Shown here: positions 1 through 7,968 of the stretch, one piece after another
Layout of the letters: each line of letters starts with the position of its first letter
Numbering within the stretch: the first letter of the stretch is position 1
NCBI GenBank assembly: GCA_036654795.1
Contig: JAVVRI010000108.1
Span: 1-10,751, forward strand
DNA from: JAVVRI01 sp036654795
Lineage (GTDB): Bacteria; Bacteroidota; Bacteroidia; Bacteroidales; Tannerellaceae
Direction: 5' to 3'
Length of the DNA stretch: 10,751 bases
Program-made: the position numbers and the translations under genes
The notes under the pieces: model-generated
What the model was told of the DNA's origin: nothing
The model's input: only the letters and a program-made list of their open reading frames with translations
Databases searched by the model: none

Positions 1-60
1 CACACGAACTAACAGAGCTACAGATAGATGGAGGTGTGAAACGTGGAATATTAATCCTAA

Positions 61-189
61 AATTCGCAATTTGATAAACTGACAATTGTTGCCGAACTCT
101 TCTGTATGGATCAGGAGAAGCTACTCTCTCAAATTCTGCTTGACAACCGGAGGTTGAAGGCTATGAGGGAGCTCGCTCAAACTGCATAA
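61..189 (+). pseudogene. Possible decayed 3' end of an unidentified ORF
   Basis: An open frame runs from 61 to a TAA stop at 187-189, and its first ATG is at 106. The product from that ATG is 27 residues, begins MDQEKLLSQI and ends RELAQTA, and looks like an amphipathic charged helix. The frame is closed upstream by TAA at 58-60. A second frame (2-70) stays open up to the T run at 70-72 and ends NPKIRN. Adding one T there would join the two frames into a continuous reading, NPKIRN then FDKLTIVAEL. This suggests, but does not prove, the tail of a frameshifted gene. I do not recognise the family. It could equally be chance coding potential. Confidence 0.25.
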
Positions 190-261
190 AAAATACTTCC
201 GAAACTTGAGCTATTATTTCTGCTACAACTGATACGCCGGCTACGAGGCCGGTCAAAAGAT
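190..261. other. Short intergenic stretch with a weak hairpin 3' of rlmF
   Basis: No gene is visible here. CCGGC at 237-241 can pair with GCCGG at 248-252 around a six-base loop, about 10 bases beyond the rlmF stop codon on the minus strand. It has only five strong pairs and no T run follows on either strand. It could stabilise the rlmF mRNA end or act as a weak terminator, but this is a guess. Confidence 0.25.
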
Positions 262-1149
262 TCAGAGAAACCGCCAAGCCAGTATTCGGCTGCTTTTCGT
301 TCCCTGCTTCATGTCGATCGTCTTATATTCAGTTGCTTGCACAGCCTTTAGTTTGGCATAGAGTCGGCTTAAGTTCTTTTCTTTCGACACGTATGTGGTA
401 AACCACCCACAATTCTTACTAAACTCCTTGCTTTCGGTAATCATATTAAGCAGAAAGCGAAGTTCACCACCCTCACAGCAGAGCTCTTTTACGTTACCGC
501 CAAAGTTTAGTTCCGCTTTTACCACCTTCTTACCTTTCAGACTGCTTAGTTTTCGAAGCGCTGCCTGTTCAGCCTGCTCTTCTGAGTCGTGAAAGGGAGG
601 ATTGCAGACGGTTACGTCAAAATATTCGTCCGGTGCAATGATTCCTTTAAAGATAGAGTTACTTTCGGGTTGAAGGCGCAACTCGATACGGTGCGTCAGG
701 ACCGGATTGCAAGTAGCTATCTTCCGGGAATTGGCAATTGCTACCGGATTAATATCTGCTCCCACAAAGCTCCATCCGTATTCCGTGCATCCAATAATAG
801 GATAAATACAATTGGCACCCACGCCAATATCCAGACAACGGCAACTTTGATTGTTTTCCGGCAAATAGCCTATCAAGTCGGCAATATAATGAATGTGATC
901 AGCCCTTCCAGGGATGGGGGGACACAGATAATCCTTCGGTATATCCCAATAGGTAATACCGTAATAAGCCATTAAAAGTGCTTTGTTGAGCGCTTTTACG
1001 GCAGATGGATTAAAATAATCGATAGTCAGCGTGTCATATTCATTACGTACAACAAAGCGCTCAAGCGCCGGACAAACCTCTACTAACTTAGGGAAGTCAT
1101 ACTGTCCGTTGTGCTTATTTCTAGGATGTAATTCGTTTCTTTCTACCAT
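262..1149 (-). CDS. rlmF: 23S rRNA (adenine(1618)-N(6))-methyltransferase RlmF
   Basis: This SAM-dependent enzyme methylates N6 of A1618 in 23S rRNA during ribosome assembly in the cytoplasm. From the ATG at 1149 the protein is 295 residues, close to the roughly 300 of the family. It shows the family N-terminal LHPRN motif (about residues 7-11), the SAM-binding motif I LDIGVGAN (106-113) and the adenine-N6 catalytic motif NPPF (183-186) preceded by Cys. An in-frame TTG at 1167 would add six residues. I reject it because a Bacteroides -7 element (TACCTTTG, minus strand of 1157-1164) lies between it and the ATG. The gene diverges from the PUL and probably has no functional link to it. No truncation or missing motif is seen. 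Confidence 0.93.
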   Translation of the reverse strand: MVERNELHPRNKHNGQYDFPKLVEVCPALERFVVRNEYDTLTIDYFNPSAVKALNKALLMAYYGITYWDIPKDYLCPPIPGRADHIHYIADLIGYLPENNQSCRCLDIGVGANCIYPIIGCTEYGWSFVGADINPVAIANSRKIATCNPVLTHRIELRLQPESNSIFKGIIAPDEYFDVTVCNPPFHDSEEQAEQAALRKLSSLKGKKVVKAELNFGGNVKELCCEGGELRFLLNMITESKEFSKNCGWFTTYVSKEKNLSRLYAKLKAVQATEYKTIDMKQGTKSSRILAWRFL

Positions 1150-1156
1150 ATTTGGA

Positions 1157-1164
1157 CAAAGGTA
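1157..1164 (-). promoter_or_regulatory. Putative -7 promoter element of rlmF
   Basis: The minus-strand sequence TACCTTTG matches the Bacteroides primary-sigma -7 consensus TAnnTTTG exactly. It ends only 7 bases before the rlmF ATG at 1149, so the transcript would have almost no 5' leader. I see no clear -33 TTTG element at the expected distance. This is a prediction from the motif only. Confidence 0.45.
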
Positions 1165-1197
1165 CAAAATGAATAGGATATTATTGAATATTTATAC

Positions 1198-1205
1198 TTA
1201 CTTTG
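1198..1205 (+). promoter_or_regulatory. Putative -7 promoter element of the sigma/anti-sigma operon
   Basis: TTACTTTG is one mismatch from TAnnTTTG and lies 21 bases before the first ATG of the sigma factor gene. A TTG at 1184-1186 is too close to serve as a normal -33 element, and no better candidate was found. The motif is plausible by position but weak. Confidence 0.3.
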
Positions 1206-1226
1206 CATTACCAGTAAGTATTGTAA

Positions 1227-1829
1227 ATGCACATGCCAATAGATATAGAAAAAGTAAAACAAGGAGATCCGGTTGCTTTCCGTCGCTTTTTTGAATGTTT
1301 CTACCCGAAGCTCATGGCATTGGCGTGTCGTTTTGTAGACGAACAGGTTGCTAAAGATCTTGTACAGGAGGTTTTCGCCGCCTATTGGGAACAGAAAAGA
1401 ACGATTGAGGCCAGAAACATACAATCCTTCCTTTTTAAATGGGTTCAAAACAATTGCCTGAACTACCTGAAGCACCAGATGGTGGTTAGCGAATATGAAT
1501 CGGACATCCGCTTGGCCGAAGCTCGCATCGCCTTTCTGGACGAACAGACAGATGCCAACGATGTGCTCAAACAAATCATTAATCAGGACATACGGCAAGC
1601 AATCGAGCAATCAGTAGACAAACTTCCCCCCAAATGTGCCGAAGCCTTTCGCTTTTGCTACTTCCAAGACATGAGCCATAAGGAGATAGCTGAAGCAATG
1701 AACATTTCCATCCGCACCGTGGAGGGACATATCCGCCAAGCAATGCTTTTTCTACGCACTGATTTACGCAATTTATTTGTTTTAATGTTTATGTTATATA
1801 ACAGCAACAAGACTTTTTCCCTTTTTTGA
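1227..1829 (+). CDS. ECF RNA polymerase sigma factor, FecI/RpoE-like (PUL regulator)
   Basis: This is a group IV (ECF) sigma factor of 200 residues, the size expected for the Bacteroides sigma-70 family that regulates SusC/SusD loci. Region sigma-2 spans about residues 20-85, with the core-binding helix around KDLVQEVFAAYW (44-55). Region sigma-4 spans about 128-177 and carries a LuxR-like helix-turn-helix (MSHKEIAEAMNISIRTVEGH) for the -35 element. No region 3 is present, as usual for ECF factors. The C-terminus ends in a hydrophobic tail (about 183-191). Two in-frame ATGs lie close together at 1227 and 1233. The second gives MPIDIEKV and may be the true start. The anti-sigma gene follows after 38 bases on the same strand. 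By family, it should be held inactive by that FecR partner and released when the matching glycan is imported, then drive the susC operon. Confidence 0.9.
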   Translation: MHMPIDIEKVKQGDPVAFRRFFECFYPKLMALACRFVDEQVAKDLVQEVFAAYWEQKRTIEARNIQSFLFKWVQNNCLNYLKHQMVVSEYESDIRLAEARIAFLDEQTDANDVLKQIINQDIRQAIEQSVDKLPPKCAEAFRFCYFQDMSHKEIAEAMNISIRTVEGHIRQAMLFLRTDLRNLFVLMFMLYNSNKTFSLF

Positions 1830-1867
1830 GCACGTAGTAACTATCGGTAGGATTGTCTTCTTAATAT

Positions 1868-2848
1868 ATGGACGAACAACTACTCATACAATTTCTTACT
1901 CACCGCTGTTCAGCAGAAGAGCGGAAACTAATCGATCAATGGATTAGTGAAGAGAAGACAAATGCCGACTGGCTTTTCGAGATGGAACGCATCTGGAGCT
2001 TGAAGGACGAACTTCATTTCTCTGAAAAACAAGAGATAGAAGCCGCTTATAGTCGGTTTGTTAATGGAATAAGCAAGGAAAAGTTTCCTCAATCAACGAA
2101 ACGCTTTACGCTGACAAGTCTGGCGAAATACGCTGCGGCAATTCTTATTGTGGGATTGCTGAGTATCAACCTCTATTATATGCAACAGGAAGAAGACGTA
2201 ACGTTAAACACGGTAGAAGTGCCGGACGGACAGCGTGCATCGCTTACGCTCTCGGACGGAACAAAGGTATGGCTAAACTCGCAAAGCAAGCTGACCTATC
2301 CTACCCGCTTCTCGGAAAACGATCGAAACGTGAAGCTGGAAGGTGAAGCATTCTTTGAAGTAACACACAACGGACGGGTTCCTTTTATTGTACATTCTTC
2401 CTTAATGGACATCAAGGTGCTAGGTACACGCTTCAACGTAAAAGTCTATACGAATGAAGTTGCCTTTGTTACCCTTGCCGAAGGAAAAGTAGAAATAGCC
2501 ACTACTGACAATGAAAACAAACTGACCCTGAAGCCACACGAACAAGCCTCCTATTCCAAAGAAGGTGGCCTAAATCTAGTAAAACAAGTGGATACCGAAG
2601 CCATTACCTCCTGGACAGATGGAGAAATGTGCTTCGTAAACAGACGGCTGGACGAGATTGTAAAAGATCTGGAACGGCATTTCGAAGTAAAGATCACAAT
2701 CCGGGACAGCCGCTTGGCAGCCGAACTGTTCAGCTGCCGGTTCAAAGAATCGACATCAATCAACCAAGTATTAAACTTACTGAAAGAGACCCGCAATCTG
2801 GATTACAGTACAAACGGAAACATAATATTATTATATTATCCTAAATAA
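1868..2848 (+). CDS. FecR-type anti-sigma factor, inner-membrane single-pass
   Basis: This transmembrane anti-sigma regulator has 326 residues, a typical size. Residues 1-80 form the cytoplasmic part that binds the ECF sigma factor, including a conserved-style ERKLIDQWI segment. One hydrophobic span at about 88-105 (YAAAILIVGLLSINLYYM) crosses the inner membrane. The periplasmic FecR domain runs about 113-212, with the hallmark EVPDGQRASLTLSDGTKVWLN and LEGEAFFEV blocks. The C-terminal part (about 253-322, FVNRRLDEIVKDLERHF onward) matches the DUF4974-type module usual in Bacteroidetes FecR proteins, which resembles the STN fold. It lies just downstream of its sigma factor and upstream of an STN-bearing SusC, so the three are inferred to form one signalling route. 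The start ATG is the first in frame and gives the standard MDEQLLIQFL opening. Confidence 0.92.
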   Translation: MDEQLLIQFLTHRCSAEERKLIDQWISEEKTNADWLFEMERIWSLKDELHFSEKQEIEAAYSRFVNGISKEKFPQSTKRFTLTSLAKYAAAILIVGLLSINLYYMQQEEDVTLNTVEVPDGQRASLTLSDGTKVWLNSQSKLTYPTRFSENDRNVKLEGEAFFEVTHNGRVPFIVHSSLMDIKVLGTRFNVKVYTNEVAFVTLAEGKVEIATTDNENKLTLKPHEQASYSKEGGLNLVKQVDTEAITSWTDGEMCFVNRRLDEIVKDLERHFEVKITIRDSRLAAELFSCRFKESTSINQVLNLLKETRNLDYSTNGNIILLYYPK

Positions 2849-2997
2849 ACAGTTATCAGCCTATGAAACATGATTAACAGAGAAAACCCTGTAAAGCAAA
2901 AGAACCGAAGATGCTGCAACACCTTCGGTTCAGACTAAACTGGGGTAACGCATTAGAGTTCACCTAAATTTATTACCAATTAATCAATTACAAATGT
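2849..2997 (+). promoter_or_regulatory. Regulatory leader upstream of the susC operon
   Basis: This 149-base gap between the anti-sigma gene and susC is the only sizeable gap inside the cluster, and it is the expected site of the inducible promoter. It holds the hairpin at 2902-2931. It also has GGTAAC at 2944-2949 and an AT-rich TAAATTT at 2965-2971, 15 bases apart. That pair could be an ECF-type -35/-10, since other ECF factors prefer a GTAAC/GAAC core at -35. TAAATTTA also resembles the housekeeping -7 element with its last base wrong. Which of these is used cannot be decided from the sequence. Confidence 0.4.
2902..2931 (+). terminator. Perfect 9-bp hairpin between fecR-like gene and susC
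   Basis: GAACCGAAG at 2902-2910 pairs perfectly with CTTCGGTTC at 2923-2931 around a 12-base loop. It begins 54 bases after the anti-sigma stop codon. No T run follows, so it is not a classic intrinsic terminator. It may still end or stabilise the sigma/anti-sigma transcript, or sit in a longer susC leader as an attenuator. The pairing is seen directly and the role is inferred. Confidence 0.45.
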
Positions 2998-5900
2998 ATG
3001 GATTTTATTATGAAAAACACGCCGCATGATCGTGAGAAATCAGTGTGGCATAGAAAAACTACTCTTATTATGAGATGCATCCTATTATTTATCCTGTTAG
3101 GAACCGTACAAGCTTTTGCCAGCGTGACCTACTCGCAGAACACAAGGCTTTCTTTAGACATGGAGAATGCAACCGTACAGGAGGTATTGTCCACCATCGA
3201 ACAAGAAAGTTCCTTCTACTTCACTTACAATACGAAGCAGATCAATGCCGCCCGCAAAGTATCAATCAAAGCGAGCAACAAAATGGTTTCGGAAATATTG
3301 AACGATCTCTTTGCCAAAGAGGGGGTAAAATATACCATTGAAGACAAACATATCGTGTTGTATAAAACACTGGTAGGTCGCACGGCATTGCTCGAAGCAC
3401 AACAGGCCCGCAAAGTAACCGGCATCATAACGGATGAACGAGGCGAACCGATCATCGGTGCAAACGTGGTTGAACAAGGCACGACGAACGGTACGATCAC
3501 CGATATAGACGGCAAGTTCTCCCTCGAAATGGCAGGAAAAAGCAATCTGACTGTTTCCTACATCGGATACTTACAAAGACAAATCACAGTGGGTAACCAA
3601 ACTTCCCTGAAAATAGTGCTCGTAGAAGATACGAAGAAGCTGGACGAGGTAGTCGTAATCGGTTACGGTACACAGAAGAAGTCGGATGTATCCGGTTCTG
3701 TCACCACCGTATCTGGAGACAAACTGTCTAACCTGCCTACTGCCGGAGCGGCAGAAGCTTTACAAGGAATGGCGCCGGGTCTGTCCGTCAACTTTGGCGA
3801 CGGTGCACCGGGTTCCAAACCAACGATGATGGTACGTGGTGTGACCTCATGGGGTTCAAGCAACGAACCTCTGGTTATCATTGATGGCGTACCGGGCGAT
3901 ATGTCTTTCCTAAATCCGGAAGATATCAAATCGATGACAGTACTAAAAGATGCGGCTACGGCAGCAATCTATGGCGCACGTGCAGCAGCAGGCGTTATCC
4001 TGATTGAGACCCATCGTGGCGGCATACAAGAACCTCGCATTCAGGTATCCGCCTTTGTGGGCATGGACGATCTACCTAAGCGTATGGACATCTGTAATTC
4101 AGCTGAATATATTCAGGTAAACAAATTAGCCCTGACCAACGCCGGCATCCCTACAAACCGCTGGCCGAAGTACATCAATGCTTACGAAGCCAACCCGGCT
4201 CAGTTTGCCGACACAGACTGGCAGAAAGAATACTACCGTCGCGGACTAACACAGAAGTATAACATCGGGTACACAGCCGGAAATGAAATCATGAACGTAG
4301 CCCTTTCCGGCTTCTACTCTTCTACCGACGGGATCGTGGTAGGAACCGATTCCGAGAAGTTTGGCTTCCGTCTGAACTCAGACGTGAAGCGCGGCAAATT
4401 TAAGATGGGAGAGTCCGTTAGTTACGGACGTCAGACAGACACCCCTGAGGCAAACACCGGTTTCCCGGGCATGTATCAGACTTCAAACATCCAGCCGCTT
4501 ATTCACGTGTACGACGATAAGAATGAAGGTGGTTTCGGTGGTGCTATTCCCGGATTAGGCATGACGGATGCTGCCAATCCAGTTGCATTCAACAAGCTGG
4601 TTAAGACCCAAAACGCATCAGACTATATCACCGCATCGGCCTACATACAATACGAACCGATCAAGGACCTCGTTATCAAGTTTCAGGCCGGACGTAATAT
4701 GAACTTCTATCACTACAAGTCGTTTACACCGACCTATTATGTGGGTGCAAACAGCGTGAATACCATCGCCAGCTTATACGAGAAAAGAAGCAAAACGACA
4801 GAAGACCTGCTGGAATTGACAGCCAATTATAGCAAAAGCTTCAAAGAGAAACATTCTATCCAGGCACTGCTCGGTATCTCGCAAGAGGAAAACCGCTACG
4901 ACGACCAAACCGGCTCTACGTCTCGCTTCGAAAACAACGACATGCCCTACTTGGAACACGGACAGGACAACTATGCCGTAGACGGAGGTTACAACCGTTA
5001 CGCCCTGCGCTCAGCGTTCGGACGTTTCAGTTATAACTATGACTATCGCTATATGGCGATGATCTCTGCCCGTTACGATGGTTCCTCACGTTTCGGCGAA
5101 GGACATAAATGGGGGTTCTTCCCTTCCGCTTCTCTGGGTTGGAACATTGCCAACGAAGGTTTCTGGGAAGATTTCAAAGAAACCGTTTCTACCTTCAAAT
5201 TGCGTTTGAGCTACGGTGCGCTGGGTAACCAATCGATTGGTAACTACAAATACATTCCACGCTTGACCTACAACAACAACCACTTGAACTACCCATTGGG
5301 CGGACAAGACATCAACTTGGGTTACGCCGTTACCGGACTGCCCTCCACCAACATCAAATGGGAAACCACGCTTTATAAGAACATCGGTATCGACCTCGGT
5401 TTGTGGAACAATAAGCTGGAACTGTCTGTCGAAGGATACATCAAGGACACACAGGACATGCTGTCAAGCAAAAACATCAGTCTTTGTACCGGCTACGGTT
5501 CGCTGATCGTCAATGAAGGCAAGCTGCGTACGACAGGTATGGAAGTACAGGCTATCTATCATGGCAACGCCGGCAAGTTCAAGTATGATCTCGACCTGAA
5601 CATCTCGCATTACAAGAGTGTATTAAAAGAGATGTCCGACCCCGGTTACCTTCACGAATCAGGCCCTGCACGTACCTATGTGGGTGGCGAAATCGGCGAG
5701 TTCTGGGTGTTGCAGACGGAAGGCATCTTCCAAAGTGAAAAAGAGGTAAGCGAATGGAACACAGCACACGGCTCGAAAGATGCAGCCGGCACCTGGTTGC
5801 CCCTTCAACCGGCCGCCAAACCGGGAGACATCCGCTTTATCGACCAGAATGGAGACGGCAAGTTGGACTCGAACGACAAAGTAAAAGTAGGATGCGGTAG

Positions 5901-6411
5901 CCCGAAAGTGGTACTGGGATTCAACATCAACCTAGCCTATATGGGCTTCGACTTGATGGCTAACTTCTATGGTAACTTCGGTGTAAAACGTTATAACTCG
6001 ATGAAGCGCCAGCTGCAACGGATGGACAAGAACTTCAACTACGGCAAAGACGCCCTAAATTCATGGACGGAAACAAACACGGACACAGACATTCCACGTG
6101 CCGTAATAGGCGACCCGAATGGTAACATCAAAACTTCTGATCGCTTTGTGGAGAACGGAAATTACTTGCGACTGAACAACCTACAGTTGGGTTACAACAT
6201 GCCTACCTCAGTTTGTAAGTCGTTAAAGATAGAGAACCTCCGCGTGTACGTCGGAGCAAACCGACTCTTTACCATCACCGCCTATAAAGGATATGATCCG
6301 GGCACGGGTGCAACGGTAAACAGCGACGACAATACCTCTTATATGGGTGTGGACAACGCTTTGTATCCACTCAGCCGCTCTTACATGTTTGGTTTGAAGT
6401 TAGGTTTTTAA
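2998..6411 (+). CDS. SusC/RagA-family TonB-dependent outer-membrane transporter with STN signalling domain
   Basis: This outer-membrane channel imports oligosaccharides using TonB energy. It has 1137 residues. A signal peptide spans about 20-41 (RCILLFILLGTVQAFA, cleavage after AFA). The STN signalling domain (about 49-123) follows and marks a transducer that contacts FecR. Next is a carboxypeptidase-regulatory-like beta-sandwich (about 138-210, ITDERGEPIIGANV), then the TonB-box-like DEVVVIGYGTQ (216-226). The plug (about 226-340) contains LQGMAPGLSV, VIIDGVPG and KDAATAAIYGARAAAGVI. The beta-barrel runs to the C-terminal Phe (LKLGF). A second in-frame ATG at 3010 (MKNTPHDREK) may be the real start, since the n-region from 2998 is long. 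The susD gene follows after 21 bases. Expression is inferred to depend on the upstream sigma/anti-sigma pair. No frameshift or lost domain is seen. Confidence 0.96.
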   Translation: MDFIMKNTPHDREKSVWHRKTTLIMRCILLFILLGTVQAFASVTYSQNTRLSLDMENATVQEVLSTIEQESSFYFTYNTKQINAARKVSIKASNKMVSEILNDLFAKEGVKYTIEDKHIVLYKTLVGRTALLEAQQARKVTGIITDERGEPIIGANVVEQGTTNGTITDIDGKFSLEMAGKSNLTVSYIGYLQRQITVGNQTSLKIVLVEDTKKLDEVVVIGYGTQKKSDVSGSVTTVSGDKLSNLPTAGAAEALQGMAPGLSVNFGDGAPGSKPTMMVRGVTSWGSSNEPLVIIDGVPGDMSFLNPEDIKSMTVLKDAATAAIYGARAAAGVILIETHRGGIQEPRIQVSAFVGMDDLPKRMDICNSAEYIQVNKLALTNAGIPTNRWPKYINAYEANPAQFADTDWQKEYYRRGLTQKYNIGYTAGNEIMNVALSGFYSSTDGIVVGTDSEKFGFRLNSDVKRGKFKMGESVSYGRQTDTPEANTGFPGMYQTSNIQPLIHVYDDKNEGGFGGAIPGLGMTDAANPVAFNKLVKTQNASDYITASAYIQYEPIKDLVIKFQAGRNMNFYHYKSFTPTYYVGANSVNTIASLYEKRSKTTEDLLELTANYSKSFKEKHSIQALLGISQEENRYDDQTGSTSRFENNDMPYLEHGQDNYAVDGGYNRYALRSAFGRFSYNYDYRYMAMISARYDGSSRFGEGHKWGFFPSASLGWNIANEGFWEDFKETVSTFKLRLSYGALGNQSIGNYKYIPRLTYNNNHLNYPLGGQDINLGYAVTGLPSTNIKWETTLYKNIGIDLGLWNNKLELSVEGYIKDTQDMLSSKNISLCTGYGSLIVNEGKLRTTGMEVQAIYHGNAGKFKYDLDLNISHYKSVLKEMSDPGYLHESGPARTYVGGEIGEFWVLQTEGIFQSEKEVSEWNTAHGSKDAAGTWLPLQPAAKPGDIRFIDQNGDGKLDSNDKVKVGCGSPKVVLGFNINLAYMGFDLMANFYGNFGVKRYNSMKRQLQRMDKNFNYGKDALNSWTETNTDTDIPRAVIGDPNGNIKTSDRFVENGNYLRLNNLQLGYNMPTSVCKSLKIENLRVYVGANRLFTITAYKGYDPGTGATVNSDDNTSYMGVDNALYPLSRSYMFGLKLGF

Positions 6412-6432
6412 TCAGTAATAGAAAGAATAGAT

Positions 6433-7950
6433 ATGAAAATGAAAAATATAATCGTAGCCGGAGCTGCTCTTTGCATGGGAATGACGGCTTGTACAGGCAG
6501 TTTCCTGGACGAAAAAACAGACCCCAACAACCTGACGCCCTCGGTATTCTGGAAGAGCGAGGGAGACATCGTAAAAGGATTGACCAGTGCCTATGCCTGC
6601 TTGCAACCCAGCATGAGTTGGGGGGCACCCTTCGAACGCTTTATCGTGGTAGACAATTATAGGAGCGATGAGCTGGACTTTCGTGCCGACGTTACTTCAT
6701 GGCTTCAGCTGGCAAGTTTCGTAAACACGCCAACAGATGATGTTACCTCGAGCGAGTGGACCTACCTCTACCGGGGCATCAACTATGCCAATCAATGCAT
6801 CGATAACATACCCACTGTGCCCGCTGTGTCCGAGGAGATCAAAAGTCGCTCCATTGCTGAAGCACGCTTCTTGCGCGCCTACTATTACTTCCGTCTTTAC
6901 TTGAACTTTGGCGAACGAATACCTCTCTACACCAAGCAACTGGTAGGAACGAACGAAGAGTTCTACCCCACACAGGCTGCCGCCGGAGAGCTGGTGGCTT
7001 TTATGGAGAAAGAGTTGACAGAAATACAGTCTTTGCTGCCCGAACCGGGCGCATACAAGGCTGAAGAGATTGGTCGGGTGACGCGTTATGCTGCTGCCGC
7101 CATCCTCGGCAAGCTCCACATGGCGTGCCGCGAAGAGGCAAAAGCGGAGAAAGAGTTTGCCAAACTGATCGGTAAATACGAACTAATGCCCGAATTTAAG
7201 GACAACTTCGACGGCATGCACAAGAACAACCGCGAGTCCGTATTCGAAGTACAATTCTCTGGCGACCGCTCAGGTGGACACCGCGAGTACAACCGCATTG
7301 CCCTCCACCTGGCGTCTTCGAATGCCGAGGGGTATGAGGAGGCTTACCCTTCCTACTGGCTCTTCGAGACAATGAAGAAGGACAAGACTTCAGACGGGAA
7401 ATACAGCGACCGCCTCTACAACACAATCCTGTTCGACGACAAGGAGACGGAAGCCTTCTACTTCGAGGAGGGTAAGCACTTCATCGACTACCATGGTAAG
7501 GACGAAATCTTCTGGCACAAGTTCGTAACCTGGGACTCCTCGCTGAGCCAGTATTGGGATTGCAGTGCCTACAACATCCCCATCGTGCGTTACGCCGACG
7601 TGCTGCTCCTCTACGCCGAATGCCTGAACGACCGTGGAGCTACGGCCGAAGCCATTGGCTACATCAACCAAGTGCGTGCCCGTGTCGATGTGCCTGCACT
7701 GCCAACCACAATGAGCAAAGACGCCGTGCTGAAGCACCTGCAAGATGTGGAGCGCCCGTGTGAACTGGCCTTGGAAGGCTCACGCTGGTACGACCTTATC
7801 CGTTGGGGAATTGTTGGTAAAGCATTGGTAGATCACAAGAAGCCCTACGTGGAAAACTTCGTGGAGAGTAAGCACCAGTTGCTACCTATCCCGCACAGCG
7901 AATTCCTGCTCAACCCGAGCTGGGAACAGAATCCGAACTTCAGTAAATAA
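6433..7950 (+). CDS. SusD/RagB-family surface glycan-binding lipoprotein
   Basis: This lipoprotein forms a lid over the partner SusC and captures oligosaccharide at the cell surface. The 505-residue length is normal. A lipoprotein signal ends in the lipobox MTAC, giving lipidated Cys20; the following TGSFLDEKTDPNN is the usual opening of mature SusD proteins. The N-terminal SusD-like helical part (about 25-230) includes RSIAEARFLRAYYYFRLYLNFG, a TPR-type SusD hallmark. The C-terminal RagB/SusD domain (about 270-505) includes VRYADVLLLYAECLNDRG and LALEGSRWYDLIRWG, both strongly family-typical. It ends NPNFSK. It is 21 bases downstream of susC and 18 bases upstream of the GH2 gene, so all three are very probably one transcript. 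The glycan it binds cannot be read from the sequence. Confidence 0.95.
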   Translation: MKMKNIIVAGAALCMGMTACTGSFLDEKTDPNNLTPSVFWKSEGDIVKGLTSAYACLQPSMSWGAPFERFIVVDNYRSDELDFRADVTSWLQLASFVNTPTDDVTSSEWTYLYRGINYANQCIDNIPTVPAVSEEIKSRSIAEARFLRAYYYFRLYLNFGERIPLYTKQLVGTNEEFYPTQAAAGELVAFMEKELTEIQSLLPEPGAYKAEEIGRVTRYAAAAILGKLHMACREEAKAEKEFAKLIGKYELMPEFKDNFDGMHKNNRESVFEVQFSGDRSGGHREYNRIALHLASSNAEGYEEAYPSYWLFETMKKDKTSDGKYSDRLYNTILFDDKETEAFYFEEGKHFIDYHGKDEIFWHKFVTWDSSLSQYWDCSAYNIPIVRYADVLLLYAECLNDRGATAEAIGYINQVRARVDVPALPTTMSKDAVLKHLQDVERPCELALEGSRWYDLIRWGIVGKALVDHKKPYVENFVESKHQLLPIPHSEFLLNPSWEQNPNFSK

Positions 7951-7968
7951 ACAGTAGTCCCAATCAAT

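Noticed and set aside
395..975. Two plus-strand open frames opposite rlmF
   Set aside because: They overlap the conserved SAM-binding and NPPF coding region of rlmF and their composition is not protein-like.
1150..1167. TTG start of rlmF at 1167, adding six residues
   Set aside because: The codon is TTG, the added residues are not family-like, and a -7 promoter element lies within this stretch.
1773..1826. Hydrophobic C-terminal tail of the sigma factor as a novel membrane anchor
   Set aside because: Short hydrophobic tails after sigma-4 are common in Bacteroides ECF sigma factors, and this one is too short to claim a membrane span.
7390..7743. 117-codon minus-strand open frame inside susD
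   Set aside because: It lies wholly opposite conserved SusD coding sequence and has no recognisable domain.
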